Assembly (NCBI RefSeq): GCF_001969445.1
Contig: NZ_CP017297.1
Coordinates: 2,604,001 to 2,668,000, forward strand
Direction: 5' to 3'
Length of the DNA: 64,000 bases
DNA from: Brachybacterium sp. P6-10-X1
Lineage (GTDB): Bacteria > Actinomycetota > Actinomycetes > Actinomycetales > Dermabacteraceae
The position numbers and the translations under genes are program-made. Under the pieces are notes generated by a model. That model was not told the DNA's origin and did not search any database. It worked only from the letters and a program-made list of their open reading frames with translations. The stretch's first letter is position 1. Every line of letters begins with the position of its first letter. Positions 37,373-46,121 of this stretch are shown one piece after another.

Positions 37373-39135
37373 GGGCGCCCGAGCCCGCCGGTCCGGGCGC
37401 GCGCGGTGCCGCCGAGCGTCGGCCCGCCGTCGCCCGCCCGGCACCGCACGCCCGGGGCACCGCTCCGCGAGCGATCGCCGCGATCGACCTCGGGGCGACC
37501 TCGGGCCGTGTGATGCTGGGCATCGTCGCCGACGGCCGGATCGAGATGGTCCCGGCGCGCCGCTTCGAGAACCGCCTGGAGCGGGTCGACGGGAACCTGT
37601 GCTGGGATCTCGACGCGCTCTGGGCCGAGATCCGCCACGGGCTGACCGAAGCGCACGACCTCGCGGTGGCGCGCGGGCTGGAGGGGCTGGACTCGATCGG
37701 TGTCGACTCCTGGGCGGTGGACTACGCACTCGTCGGCCCCGAGCAGCACGAGCCCGACGGCTCCCCCACCTCGGGCCCCGGCCCACGTCCCGCCGCGAGT
37801 CCTGACCCGCGCCGCACCGCGAGCAACGGCCCGCGGCCCGCCCCGAGCTCCGGCCGTCGTCATGGCGAGGTCATCGCCTACCGCGACGACCGCACCGACG
37901 GGATCGCCGAGCAGTTCGCCGTCACGGTCTCCCGGGAGCGGCAGTACGCGCTGACCGGCATCGCCCAGCAGCCCTTCAACACGCTCTACCAGCTGGTGGC
38001 CGACGACCGCCTCGCCGACCTCCCCGTCGGCACGACGCTGCTGATGCTCCCCGATGCGATCGGGCACCTGCTGACCGGGCGGCGGCGCACGGAGCTGACC
38101 AACGCCTCCAGCACCGGGATGCTGGCCGTGGGCGGGGCCGATTGGGCCGAGGAGCTGCTGACCGGAGCGGGGATCGACCCGGAGCTGCTGGCCCCGTTCA
38201 TCGCGCCGGGCGAGCTGCTCGGCACCGTGCGTCCCGACCTGGGCACGGAGCTCGGGATCGGGGAGGTGACGGTGATCGCCGTCGGCTCCCACGACACCGC
38301 CTCCGCCGTGCTCGCCGTCCCCGCCACGGGTACCGGGACGGTCGCCTACATCTCCTCGGGCACCTGGTCGCTGATCGGCCTCGAGCTGACCGGGCCTGTC
38401 GCCACGCCCGAGGCCCTCGAGGCCGGGTTCACGAACGAGGGCGGAGTCGACGGGACCATCCGCTTCCTCCAGAACGTCGCGGGGATGTGGCTGGTCAGCG
38501 AATCGATCCGGCAATGGCAGGACGAGGGTCTCGACGTGGATCTGGAGACTCTGCTGACGGCGGCCGCCGCCGAACCGCCCGCCCGCGCGCTGATCGACCC
38601 CACCGATCCGCAGTTCCTGGCCCCGGGAGGGATGGCCGATCGGGTGATCGCCGCCGCGCGACCCGTCCGTGCCGACCGCGCCGATCCGCCCGATCCGACC
38701 GACCCTGCCGGCCCCGGCGGCCTCGCCAACCCCGCTGACCCAGCCCCGGAGAGACCGACCGAAAGCTCCGCCGTCTCAGGTCCGCTGCCGGACGCCCCCG
38801 CTCTCACCACCCCCGCGCAGGTGGTGCGCTGCATCCTCGAATCCCTCGCCCTGACGTACCGCGATCAGCTGGCCACCGCCTGCCGGATCGCGGGCGTGCC
38901 GAAACCCGACCGGCTGCACGTCGTCGGCGGCGGCAGCCGCAACGCCCTGCTGAACCGGCTCACCGCGGACGCGCTGGGGATCGAGGTCGTCGCCGGTCCG
39001 ATGGAGGCGACGGCGCTGGGCAACCTCGCGCTGCAGGCCGCCGCGCTCGGGGCCGTTCCCGCGGATCGCGGATCGATCCGCGAGCTGGTGCGCGCCAGCG
39101 TCGAGCTGGAGACCTTCCGCCCTCCGCCGCGGTGA
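37369..39135 (+). CDS. rhaB: Rhamnulokinase with two Pro/Ala-rich inserts
   Basis: Phosphorylates L-rhamnulose for RhaEW. FGGY kinase: IAAIDLGATSGRVMLG, SIGVDSWAVDYALVG, AYRDDRTDG, GTVAYISSGTWSLIGLEL, FTNEGGVDGTIRFLQN, LHVVGGGSRNALLNRLTADA. It is 588 residues, against about 490 for the family. The excess is a 36-residue N-terminal extension rich in Pro/Ala/Arg, a Pro/Ser/Arg insert at about 129-165 and a Pro/Asp/Ala insert at about 432-474. All catalytic motifs are intact. Start ATG 37369 overlaps rhaEW. Confidence 0.92.
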   Translation: MRAPEPAGPGARGAAERRPAVARPAPHARGTAPRAIAAIDLGATSGRVMLGIVADGRIEMVPARRFENRLERVDGNLCWDLDALWAEIRHGLTEAHDLAVARGLEGLDSIGVDSWAVDYALVGPEQHEPDGSPTSGPGPRPAASPDPRRTASNGPRPAPSSGRRHGEVIAYRDDRTDGIAEQFAVTVSRERQYALTGIAQQPFNTLYQLVADDRLADLPVGTTLLMLPDAIGHLLTGRRRTELTNASSTGMLAVGGADWAEELLTGAGIDPELLAPFIAPGELLGTVRPDLGTELGIGEVTVIAVGSHDTASAVLAVPATGTGTVAYISSGTWSLIGLELTGPVATPEALEAGFTNEGGVDGTIRFLQNVAGMWLVSESIRQWQDEGLDVDLETLLTAAAAEPPARALIDPTDPQFLAPGGMADRVIAAARPVRADRADPPDPTDPAGPGGLANPADPAPERPTESSAVSGPLPDAPALTTPAQVVRCILESLALTYRDQLATACRIAGVPKPDRLHVVGGGSRNALLNRLTADALGIEVVAGPMEATALGNLALQAAALGAVPADRGSIRELVRASVELETFRPPPR

Positions 39136-39450
39136 GGACGCCTCAGGCGACGAGCTGCGGGCGACCCGCGACTCCGGTGCCGCGGGGACCACGAGGAGTG
39201 CGACGGGCCGCACATCACCGTCCGGTCACGCCCACCGCAGAAGCGACGTACAGGGCATACGGTGCGCCCCCGCCTCGTCACCGTCCTCCCAGGGTGGACG
39301 ATTCGTGAGAGTCCCGTGTGGATCGCCCGGGACGTATCGCACCGAGCACATTCATGCTCCATGCTGGTCATGGCGCAGATATCTTGGGCCGTTGAAGTTC
39401 TGCTGACGCATTGCACCTGACGCACTCACGAGACAGGTTCCCGAGTTCGA
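39136..39450. other. 315-bp gap before the mevalonate operon
   Basis: No gene is supported. It must hold the rhaB terminator and the mevalonate promoter, but neither is clear. The best promoter candidate is TTGCAC (39411-39416), 17 nt, CAGGTT (39434-39439), which would start the mRNA a few bases before the TTG at 39451. TTGAAG (39392-39397) is an alternative -35. Confidence 0.4.
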
Positions 39451-40416
39451 TTGACCTCACATCCTCCCGCCCCGGTGCACGCCCCTGCCGTCCTCGGCAC
39501 GGGGCGCGCTCACGCGAAGGCGATCCTGCTGGGGGAGCACTCGGTCGTCTACGGCACGCCCGCCATCGCGGTACCGGTCAGCACGCTCACCTCGACGGCG
39601 ACCCTGCGGCCCGCGGCCGGCTCCCTGATCAGCAGCGCCCTCTATCGGGGCACGGCCTCCGACGCCCCCTCGCGCCTCGCGCCCGTGCAGGCCGCCTGGA
39701 GGGCGGCGGCAGCCCACGTCGGCCTCCCCCGGGAGGGTCTCGAGCTGCTCACCGAGTCCACCCTGCCGATCGCTCGCGGCCTCGGCTCCAGCGCCGCGAT
39801 CGCCGCCGCGATCGTGCGGGCCGTCGCGGACGCCGCCGGCATCACCCTCTCGGTCCCCGAGGAGCATGAGCTCATCCAGGAAGCCGAGCGCGCCGCCCAC
39901 GGCACCCCCAGCGGCATCGATGCCCGCACCGTCGTCTCCGCGGCACCGATCCGCTTCGAGCTGGGCGCCTTCCAGTCCCTGCCCGTCGGATCCTCCTTCA
40001 GCCTCGTGATCGCCGATACCGGGCGACCGGGTGCGACCTCGACGGCCGTGGCCTCCGTCCGTGCCCTGCGCGAGCGCGAACCGCTGGCGACCGACGCCGC
40101 GATCGCCCGTCTCGGCGAGCTGGCCGAGGGATCCGTCACGGACCTGGCCACCGGGGACGCCGCGGAGCTGGGCTTTCGCCTGCGCAGCGCCCACGAACTG
40201 CTGCGCGAGCTCGGTGTGAGCAACCCCGAGCTGGATACCCTCGTCCAGGCGGCGCATGCCGCCGGCTCCCCCGGCGCCAAGCTCACCGGCGGCGGTCAGG
40301 GAGGGTGCATCATCGCCCTCGCCCCGTCCGCGGCCGAGGCCGGGCAGCTCTCCCGTGCGCTCGAGGAGGCCGGAGCGGCACAGGTGTGGACCACGGTGAT
40401 CGGAGAGACGGCATGA
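39451..40416 (+). CDS. mvk: Mevalonate kinase
   Basis: Phosphorylates mevalonate to mevalonate 5-phosphate; GHMP kinase fold, 321 residues. Motifs: AKAILLGEHSVVYGTPAIAV near the N-terminus, the ATP loop PIARGLGSSAAIAAAIVRA (about 104-122), the catalytic Asp region HGTPSGIDARTV, and KLTGGGQGGCIIAL. The start is a TTG at 39451 with a poor SD; the next in-frame candidates lie inside conserved sequence. First of six overlapping genes. Confidence 0.95.
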   Translation: MTSHPPAPVHAPAVLGTGRAHAKAILLGEHSVVYGTPAIAVPVSTLTSTATLRPAAGSLISSALYRGTASDAPSRLAPVQAAWRAAAAHVGLPREGLELLTESTLPIARGLGSSAAIAAAIVRAVADAAGITLSVPEEHELIQEAERAAHGTPSGIDARTVVSAAPIRFELGAFQSLPVGSSFSLVIADTGRPGATSTAVASVRALREREPLATDAAIARLGELAEGSVTDLATGDAAELGFRLRSAHELLRELGVSNPELDTLVQAAHAAGSPGAKLTGGGQGGCIIALAPSAAEAGQLSRALEEAGAAQVWTTVIGETA

Positions 40417-41402
40417 CCACGGCGACAGCACGCGCGCACCCCAACATCGCGCTGGTGAAGTACTGGGGCAAGCGGGACGAGGAGCTCATGCTGCCCGCTG
40501 CCGGCAGCCTCTCGCTCACGCTGGACGCCTACGCCACCACCACCACGGTCTCCCTCGACCCCTCGGCCACCGAGGATCGCTTCGTCCTGGGCGGCGCCGC
40601 CGCCACGCCGGGGCAGACCGTGCAGGTCACCCGCTTCCTCGACCTGGTCCGTGCCCGTGCCGGTTCCGCCGCGCGCGCCGACTCCTCCGCCCATGCCGTG
40701 GTCGATTCCCGCAACGAGGCTCCCACCGGGGCGGGTCTGGCCTCCTCCGCCTCGGGCTTCGCCGCTCTCGCCGTCGCCGCGGCCGCCGCCTACGGCCTCG
40801 ACCTCGACCGCACCGAGCTCAGCCGCCTGGCGCGGCGCGGCTCCGGCTCGGCGACCCGCTCGCTGGTGGCCGGCCTGGGGATCTGGCACGCCGGGGACGA
40901 CGACGCCTCCTCCTTCGCCGAGCCGATCGAGGGCCCGGAGATGTCCATGGTCATCGTGACCGTCGATCCGGGACAGAAGAAGGTCTCCAGCCGCGAGGGG
41001 ATGCGCCGTACCGCGGCCACCTCCCCGTACTACTCCGGCTGGGTCGACTCGACCGCCCGCAGCCTCGAGGAGATGTCCGCGGCCTGCCGCGCCGGGGACT
41101 TCACCCGCGTCGGTGAGATCACCGAGTCCAACGCGCTGCGCATGCACGCCGCGATCGAGGCCTGCGAGCCGCCGATCCGGTACCTGCGCTCCACCTCCGT
41201 CGCCGTGTTCGACGCCGTCGAGCAGCTGCGCACCCGCGGCATCGAGGCGTACGCCACGGCCGATGCCGGCCCCAACGTCGTGGTGATCAGCCGCCCCGCC
41301 GAGGCCGAGGCCGTGGCCGAGCACCTCGCCGACCATGGCGACGTCCGCATCGTCGGGGCCGGCCCCGGCGCCCACCTGATCCCCACCGAGGAGAGCGCAT
41401 GA
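40413..41402 (+). CDS. mvaD: Diphosphomevalonate decarboxylase
   Basis: ATP-dependent decarboxylation of diphosphomevalonate to isopentenyl diphosphate, 329 residues, GHMP fold. Motifs: HPNIALVKYWGKRD, SLSLTLDAY, NEAPTGAGLASSASGFAALA, and catalytic-region RRGSGSATRSLVAGLG. ATG 40413 overlaps the mvk stop (ATGA). Confidence 0.96.
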   Translation: MTTATARAHPNIALVKYWGKRDEELMLPAAGSLSLTLDAYATTTTVSLDPSATEDRFVLGGAAATPGQTVQVTRFLDLVRARAGSAARADSSAHAVVDSRNEAPTGAGLASSASGFAALAVAAAAAYGLDLDRTELSRLARRGSGSATRSLVAGLGIWHAGDDDASSFAEPIEGPEMSMVIVTVDPGQKKVSSREGMRRTAATSPYYSGWVDSTARSLEEMSAACRAGDFTRVGEITESNALRMHAAIEACEPPIRYLRSTSVAVFDAVEQLRTRGIEAYATADAGPNVVVISRPAEAEAVAEHLADHGDVRIVGAGPGAHLIPTEESA

Positions 41403-42496
41403 TCGTCACCCGCGCACCGGGCAAGCTCTTCATCGCCGGCGAATACGCCGTCGTCGAACCGGGCGAGCCCGCCGTCCTCATCGCCGTCGATCGTTTCCTG
41501 ACGGTCCACCTGGCCCCCAGCGACGACGTCGGCCGCGTGCACTCGCGCGAGTACGGGCAGGCCCCGGTGGTGTGGACCCGTGCGGAGGGCCCCGAGCACT
41601 CCGTGAACATCGTCGTGGAGCACCAGCCCTACGACTACGTGGTCAGCGCGATCACGCTGATGGAGCGGCTGCGCGACGAGCGCGGACTGCCCGCCCATTA
41701 CTTCGACCTGCACATCGAGTCGGACCTCGACGACTCCTCGGGCCGCAAGTTCGGCCTGGGCTCCTCCGCCGCCGTCACCGTCGCCGTGGTGGCCGCCCTC
41801 GACGAGTTCTACGACCTCGGTCTGAGCCGCACCGAGCGGTTCCGCCTGGCCCTGCTGTCGACCATCACGGTCGCCCCCAACGCCTCCGGCGGGGACGTGG
41901 CCGCCTCGACCTACGGCGGCTGGATCCGCTACTCGGCCCCCGACCGGGTCACCCTGCGCGAGTCGCTGGAGCGCCACGGCGTGACCAAGGCGCTGACCTC
42001 CCCCGGCTGGTCCCCGCACCGGGTGGACCGTCTGCCCGACCCCTCGTCACTGGAGCTGCTGGTGGGCTGGACCGGCTCCCCCGCCTCCACCGAGCGCCTG
42101 GTCGGCGGGGTGCGACCGCCCAGCGGACGCACCGCCAGCCCCTACGAGAGCTTCGTGGACGAGAGCCGCGACTGCGTCGACGCCCTGGTCGCGAGCCTGC
42201 GGGCCGACGACGGCCGCCGCGCCCTGGACGTCATCGGCCGGGCCCGGCGCCTGCTGCAGCGGCTCGGCGAGACCAGCGGGATCCGCATCGAGACCGACGA
42301 GCTGCGCCTGCTGTGCGACCTCGCCGAACGGCACGGCACCGCCGGCAAGCCCTCCGGCGCCGGCGGCGGGGACTGCGGCATCGTCCTGGCCCCCACCGAC
42401 GTCCCGCTGCAGAGGCTGCTGTCCGCCTGGGAGGCCCAGGACATCCGGCGCCTGGACATGTCGGTCCAGCACCTTCCGGGGAGCGCCGATGAGTGA
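41399..42496 (+). CDS. pmk: Phosphomevalonate kinase
   Basis: Converts phosphomevalonate to diphosphomevalonate; GHMP kinase of 365 residues. Motifs: RAPGKLFIAGEYAVVEPGEP, FGLGSSAAVTVAVVAALDEF, and KPSGAGGGDCGIVL. ATG 41399 overlaps the mvaD stop. It acts between mvk and mvaD in the pathway although encoded after both, the order also reported in Streptomyces CL190. Confidence 0.95.
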   Translation: MIVTRAPGKLFIAGEYAVVEPGEPAVLIAVDRFLTVHLAPSDDVGRVHSREYGQAPVVWTRAEGPEHSVNIVVEHQPYDYVVSAITLMERLRDERGLPAHYFDLHIESDLDDSSGRKFGLGSSAAVTVAVVAALDEFYDLGLSRTERFRLALLSTITVAPNASGGDVAASTYGGWIRYSAPDRVTLRESLERHGVTKALTSPGWSPHRVDRLPDPSSLELLVGWTGSPASTERLVGGVRPPSGRTASPYESFVDESRDCVDALVASLRADDGRRALDVIGRARRLLQRLGETSGIRIETDELRLLCDLAERHGTAGKPSGAGGGDCGIVLAPTDVPLQRLLSAWEAQDIRRLDMSVQHLPGSADE

Positions 42497-43652
42497 GACC
42501 GCCTCCCCGAGCGGGCGCCGCAAGGACGACCATCTGCGCCTCGCCCACGACCAGCAGACCGCCCCGGCGCTCCGCAACGACTTCGACGACGTCCAGATCC
42601 TCCATCACGCGCTCGACGGGCTCGACGCCGAGCAGGTGCGCCTGGACGTCGAGGTCCTGGATCGGGCCTGGAGCGCCCCGGTCTACATCAACGGCATGAC
42701 CGGCGGCACCGACCGCACCGCCAGCGTCAACCGCGCCCTGGCGATCGCCGCCCGCGAGACCGGCATCGCGATGGCCTCGGGCTCCGTGGGCATCGCCCTG
42801 GACGATCCGTCCACCGCACCCGGCTTCCGCGTGATCCGCGAGGAGAATCCCGACGGCTTCGTGATGGCCAACCTCGGCATCGGGCGCAGTGCCGAGGAGG
42901 CCCGGCGCGCCGTGGACCTGCTCGAGGCCGATGCCCTGCAGATCCACCTCAACGCCGTCCAGGAGACGGTGATGCCCGAGGGCACCCGCGACTTCTCCCG
43001 CTGGCCGCGGGCCCTGGAGGCCGTGGTCGCCGCCTCCCCCGTGCCCGTGCTGGTCAAGGAGGTCGGCTTCGGCCTCAGCCGCCGCACGCTGACCCGCCTG
43101 CAGGAGATGGGCGTGCAGATCGCCGACGTCAGCGGCGTCGGCGGCACCGACTTCGCACGCATCGAGAACTCGCGCCGCCCCGGGGAGGACTACTCGTTCC
43201 TGGCCGGGCACGGCCAGTCCGCCGTGACCTGCCTGCTGGACGCCCCGAGCCCGGCGCCGGTGCTGCTGGCCTCCGGCGGGGTGCGCACTCCGCTGGACGT
43301 GGTCAAGACCCTCGCCCTGGGGGCCCGGGCCGCGGGGGTGGCCGGCGCCTTCCTCAAGCCCGCCTACGACGGGGACGCCGAGCACGCGACCGCCGTGATC
43401 CGTGGCTGGCTGTCCCAGCTGAGGGAGCTGATGGCGCTGTTCGGCGCCAGGACCCCCGCCGAGCTCACCCGGACCGACCTGCTGCTGCGCGGGCGGGTGC
43501 GGGAGTTCTGCGAGCTCACCGGTCTCGACGCCGCCCGCTACGCCCGCCGCGAGCGCCAGGGTGCCGAGCCGGTCGCCGACCCGGACACGTCGGCGCGGAC
43601 CGATCCGAGAACCCCGACGGCTCCGCCGTCCCGACCCAGGACGAGGACATGA
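42489..43652 (+). CDS. fni: Isopentenyl-diphosphate delta-isomerase, type 2 (FMN)
   Basis: Interconverts IPP and DMAPP using reduced FMN; 387 residues. Motifs of the type 2 family: VYINGMTGGTDRT, MASGSVGIAL, VMANLGIG, LQIHLNAVQE, VKEVGFGLS, DVSGVGGTDFARIE, SGGVRTPLDVVKTLALGA. The start overlaps pmk by 8 nt. A Pro/Thr/Arg-rich tail follows the barrel. Confidence 0.96.
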   Translation: MSETASPSGRRKDDHLRLAHDQQTAPALRNDFDDVQILHHALDGLDAEQVRLDVEVLDRAWSAPVYINGMTGGTDRTASVNRALAIAARETGIAMASGSVGIALDDPSTAPGFRVIREENPDGFVMANLGIGRSAEEARRAVDLLEADALQIHLNAVQETVMPEGTRDFSRWPRALEAVVAASPVPVLVKEVGFGLSRRTLTRLQEMGVQIADVSGVGGTDFARIENSRRPGEDYSFLAGHGQSAVTCLLDAPSPAPVLLASGGVRTPLDVVKTLALGARAAGVAGAFLKPAYDGDAEHATAVIRGWLSQLRELMALFGARTPAELTRTDLLLRGRVREFCELTGLDAARYARRERQGAEPVADPDTSARTDPRTPTAPPSRPRTRT

Positions 43653-44710
43653 GCGAACGCACCGCCCCCCACGCCACCCCGGTGCCCACCCGCTGGGTCG
43701 GCCCGATCCGCATCAGCGGCAATGCCGCCACCGGCGAGATCGAGGTGCCGCTGGCCACCTACGAGAGCCCGCTGTGGCCCTCGGTGGGACGCGGCGCCAA
43801 GGTCTCCCGCCTCGTCGAGGGCGGCATCACCGCCACCCTGATCGATGCCCGCATGGCCCGCTCCAGCCTGTTCGTCGCTCCCGATGCCGCCGTCGCGCAC
43901 GCCGCCGACCGGGTCCTGCACGAACGCCTCGATCAGCTGCAGGCGACCGTCGAGGCGAGCAGCCGCTTCGCCCGCCTCATCGACCTGCACACCGAGATCG
44001 TCGGCAACCTGCTGTTCGTCCGCTTCGCCCTGACCACCGGCGACGCCTCTGGGCACAACATGGTCACCAAGGCCGCCGAGGCCCTGATGGAGACGATCCT
44101 GTCCTGGGACCTGGGACTCGAGTACGGCTCCGTCTCCGGCAACTACTGCACCGACAAGAAGCCCAGCGCCGTCAACGGCGACCTGGGCCGGGGCCGTCGC
44201 GTCGTCGCCGACATCCTCATCCCGCACGACGTCCTCGAGCAGCGGCTGCGCACCAGCGCGGCACAGATGGTCGACCTGGTGGTGCGCAAGAACCTCGTCG
44301 GCGGGACCGTCGCCGGGTCCCTGCGCTCGGCCAACGCCCACTACGCGAACATGCTGCTGGCGATCTACCTGGCCACCGGCCAGGACGCGGCGAACATCGT
44401 CGAGGGCTCCCAGGGCATCACCTTCGCCGAGGAGCGCGAGGAGGGGCTGTACTTCTCCTGCTCGCTGCCGCATCTGATCGTCGGGACCGTGGGCAACGGG
44501 AAGAACCTCCCCGAGGTCGAGGAGGCCCTGGAGCGCCTGGGCTGCCGGGAGGAGCGGGCCGACGGGGAGAACGCGAACCGGCTGGCCGCGATCACCGCCG
44601 CCACGGTCCTGTGCGGAGAGCTGTCGCTGCTGGCGGCGCAGACCAATCCAGGAGAGCTGATGGCGGCGCACGTCGCCATGGAACGACGAGCCGCAAGGGG
44701 TGACGCCTGA
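43649..44710 (+). CDS. mvaA: Hydroxymethylglutaryl-CoA reductase
   Basis: Reduces HMG-CoA to mevalonate; 353 residues, soluble. Motifs: RMARSSLFVAP, the cofactor/catalytic region GDASGHNMVTKAAEALME, catalytic Lys in NYCTDKKPSAVNG, Asp region TGQDAANIVEGSQG, and VGTVGNGKNLP. The pattern resembles the NADPH-dependent Streptomyces CL190 enzyme. ATG 43649 overlaps the fni stop. Confidence 0.95.
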   Translation: MSERTAPHATPVPTRWVGPIRISGNAATGEIEVPLATYESPLWPSVGRGAKVSRLVEGGITATLIDARMARSSLFVAPDAAVAHAADRVLHERLDQLQATVEASSRFARLIDLHTEIVGNLLFVRFALTTGDASGHNMVTKAAEALMETILSWDLGLEYGSVSGNYCTDKKPSAVNGDLGRGRRVVADILIPHDVLEQRLRTSAAQMVDLVVRKNLVGGTVAGSLRSANAHYANMLLAIYLATGQDAANIVEGSQGITFAEEREEGLYFSCSLPHLIVGTVGNGKNLPEVEEALERLGCREERADGENANRLAAITAATVLCGELSLLAAQTNPGELMAAHVAMERRAARGDA

Positions 44711-45864
44711 TGTCGATCGGAATCCATGACCTCGCGGTGGCGACGGCGCACCACGTCGTCGACCTCGCGGAGCTGGCCGAGGCCACGGGCGTGGACCCCG
44801 CGAAGTACCAGATCGGACTCGGCCAGGACCGGATGAGCTTCCCGGCCGCTGACGAGGACATCGTGACCATGGGCGCCGCCGCAGCGCAGCCCCTGCTGGA
44901 GCGTCATGGCACCGAGGGGATCCGCACCGTGCTGTTCGCGACCGAATCGGGCGTGGACCAGTCGAAGTCGGCGGGGCTGTTCGTCCACGAGCTGCTGGGG
45001 CTTCCCCGCACCATGCGCGTGGCCGAGTTCAAGCAGGCCTGCTACGGCGCCACCGCCGCGCTGCAGTCCGCGCTCGGCATCGTCGCGCGGAACCCGCAGG
45101 AGCGCGTGCTGGTCATCGCCAGCGACGTGGCCCGCTACGAGCTCGACACCCCCGGGGAGCCCACCCAGGGCGCCGGCGCGGTGGCGATGCTGGTCAGCGC
45201 CGACCCCGCCCAGCTCGCGATCGAGCCCGTCTCCGGCGTGGCCGCCCGCGACGTCGACGACTTCTGGCGGCCCAACGACTCCACCACCGCGGTGGTCGAC
45301 GGGCGGCTGTCGCTGACCGCCTACCTCGGGGCGCTGACCACAGCATGGGACGACTTCACCGCCGGCGGCGGCGTCGGGGCCGAGCAGATCGACCGCTTCT
45401 GCTTCCACCAGCCGTTCACCAAGATGGCGCGCAAGGCCCTGAAGGGGCTGGCCCAGCACACCGGGGTCGAGCTCGGCGACGAGCTGCAGGAGGCGACCTT
45501 CACCTACAACCGCGAGCTCGGCAACACCTACACCGCGTCGCTGTACGCAGGGCTCGCCGCACTCCTGGACCACGACGACGACCTGGCAGGGCAGCGCATC
45601 GGCCTGTTCAGCTACGGCTCGGGGGCGGTCGGGGAGTTCTTCACCGGCATCGTCCAGCCCGGCTACCAGGAGCAGCGGCGCCGCGCGGCCGTCACCGCGG
45701 AGCTGGCCGCCCGCATCCCGCTGTCGCTGAGCGAGTACCGCGAGCTGCACGCCGCCGAGCACGCCAGCGTGACCGACCTCGAGACGCCCCGGGTGACGCA
45801 GGGCCCGTTCCGCTTCGCCGGCATCCGCCGCCAGGCCCGGCAGTACGAGGCCACACAGGGCTGA
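44710..45864 (+). CDS. mvaS: Hydroxymethylglutaryl-CoA synthase
   Basis: Condenses acetyl-CoA with acetoacetyl-CoA to HMG-CoA; thiolase fold, 384 residues. Catalytic residues are visible: Glu in DIVTMGAAA region, Cys in FKQACYGATAAL (about residue 111), and His in FCFHQPFTKMARKA; also LFATESGVDQSKS and NTYTASLYAGLAALL. TGATG overlap with mvaA. Last gene of the operon; a strong hairpin follows. Confidence 0.95.
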   Translation: MSIGIHDLAVATAHHVVDLAELAEATGVDPAKYQIGLGQDRMSFPAADEDIVTMGAAAAQPLLERHGTEGIRTVLFATESGVDQSKSAGLFVHELLGLPRTMRVAEFKQACYGATAALQSALGIVARNPQERVLVIASDVARYELDTPGEPTQGAGAVAMLVSADPAQLAIEPVSGVAARDVDDFWRPNDSTTAVVDGRLSLTAYLGALTTAWDDFTAGGGVGAEQIDRFCFHQPFTKMARKALKGLAQHTGVELGDELQEATFTYNRELGNTYTASLYAGLAALLDHDDDLAGQRIGLFSYGSGAVGEFFTGIVQPGYQEQRRRAAVTAELAARIPLSLSEYRELHAAEHASVTDLETPRVTQGPFRFAGIRRQARQYEATQG

Positions 45865-45906
45865 GGCGGCGCCGTCGGTGCCGCGCCCACCACGATGACC
45901 ACGCAG

Positions 45907-45950
45907 TGATGTGCCGCTGGCGTCCACGGACGGAAACCAGCGGCACATCA
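45907..45950. terminator. Terminator of the mevalonate operon
   Basis: Perfect 14-bp stem TGATGTGCCGCTGG / CCAGCGGCACATCA (45907-45920 / 45937-45950) with a 16-nt loop that itself contains CGTCC-AC-GGACG. It lies 43 nt after mvaS, ahead of the convergent LacI gene, so may act both ways. Confidence 0.85.
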
Positions 45951-46037
45951 TTCGCCAGCACCTCGTGGGGGTGCCGCCGGATGCGGACCCTGATGCGTCG
46001 GAGTGCGCGCGCCACGGAGGGCGTCGCCCGGCGCCTC

Positions 46038-46121
46038 CGCCCATCGTCGACTCCCCGCTCGGCCCCAGCCGATCGTCGACTCCCGCTCGACCTCAGCCGA
46101 TCGTCGACTCCCGCTCGACCA
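46038..46121. repeat. 28-bp tandem repeat duplicating the lacI 3' end
   Basis: Three copies: a diverged one at 46038-46065 and near-identical ones at 46066-46093 and 46094-46121. The last copy encodes the final residues of the regulator (VERESTIG); the other two lie just past its stop codon. Confidence 0.88.

Noticed and set aside
39451..45864. Terpenoid or meroterpenoid biosynthetic gene cluster
   Set aside because: Only precursor-supply genes are present; no prenyltransferase, cyclase, oxygenase or resistance gene lies beside them.
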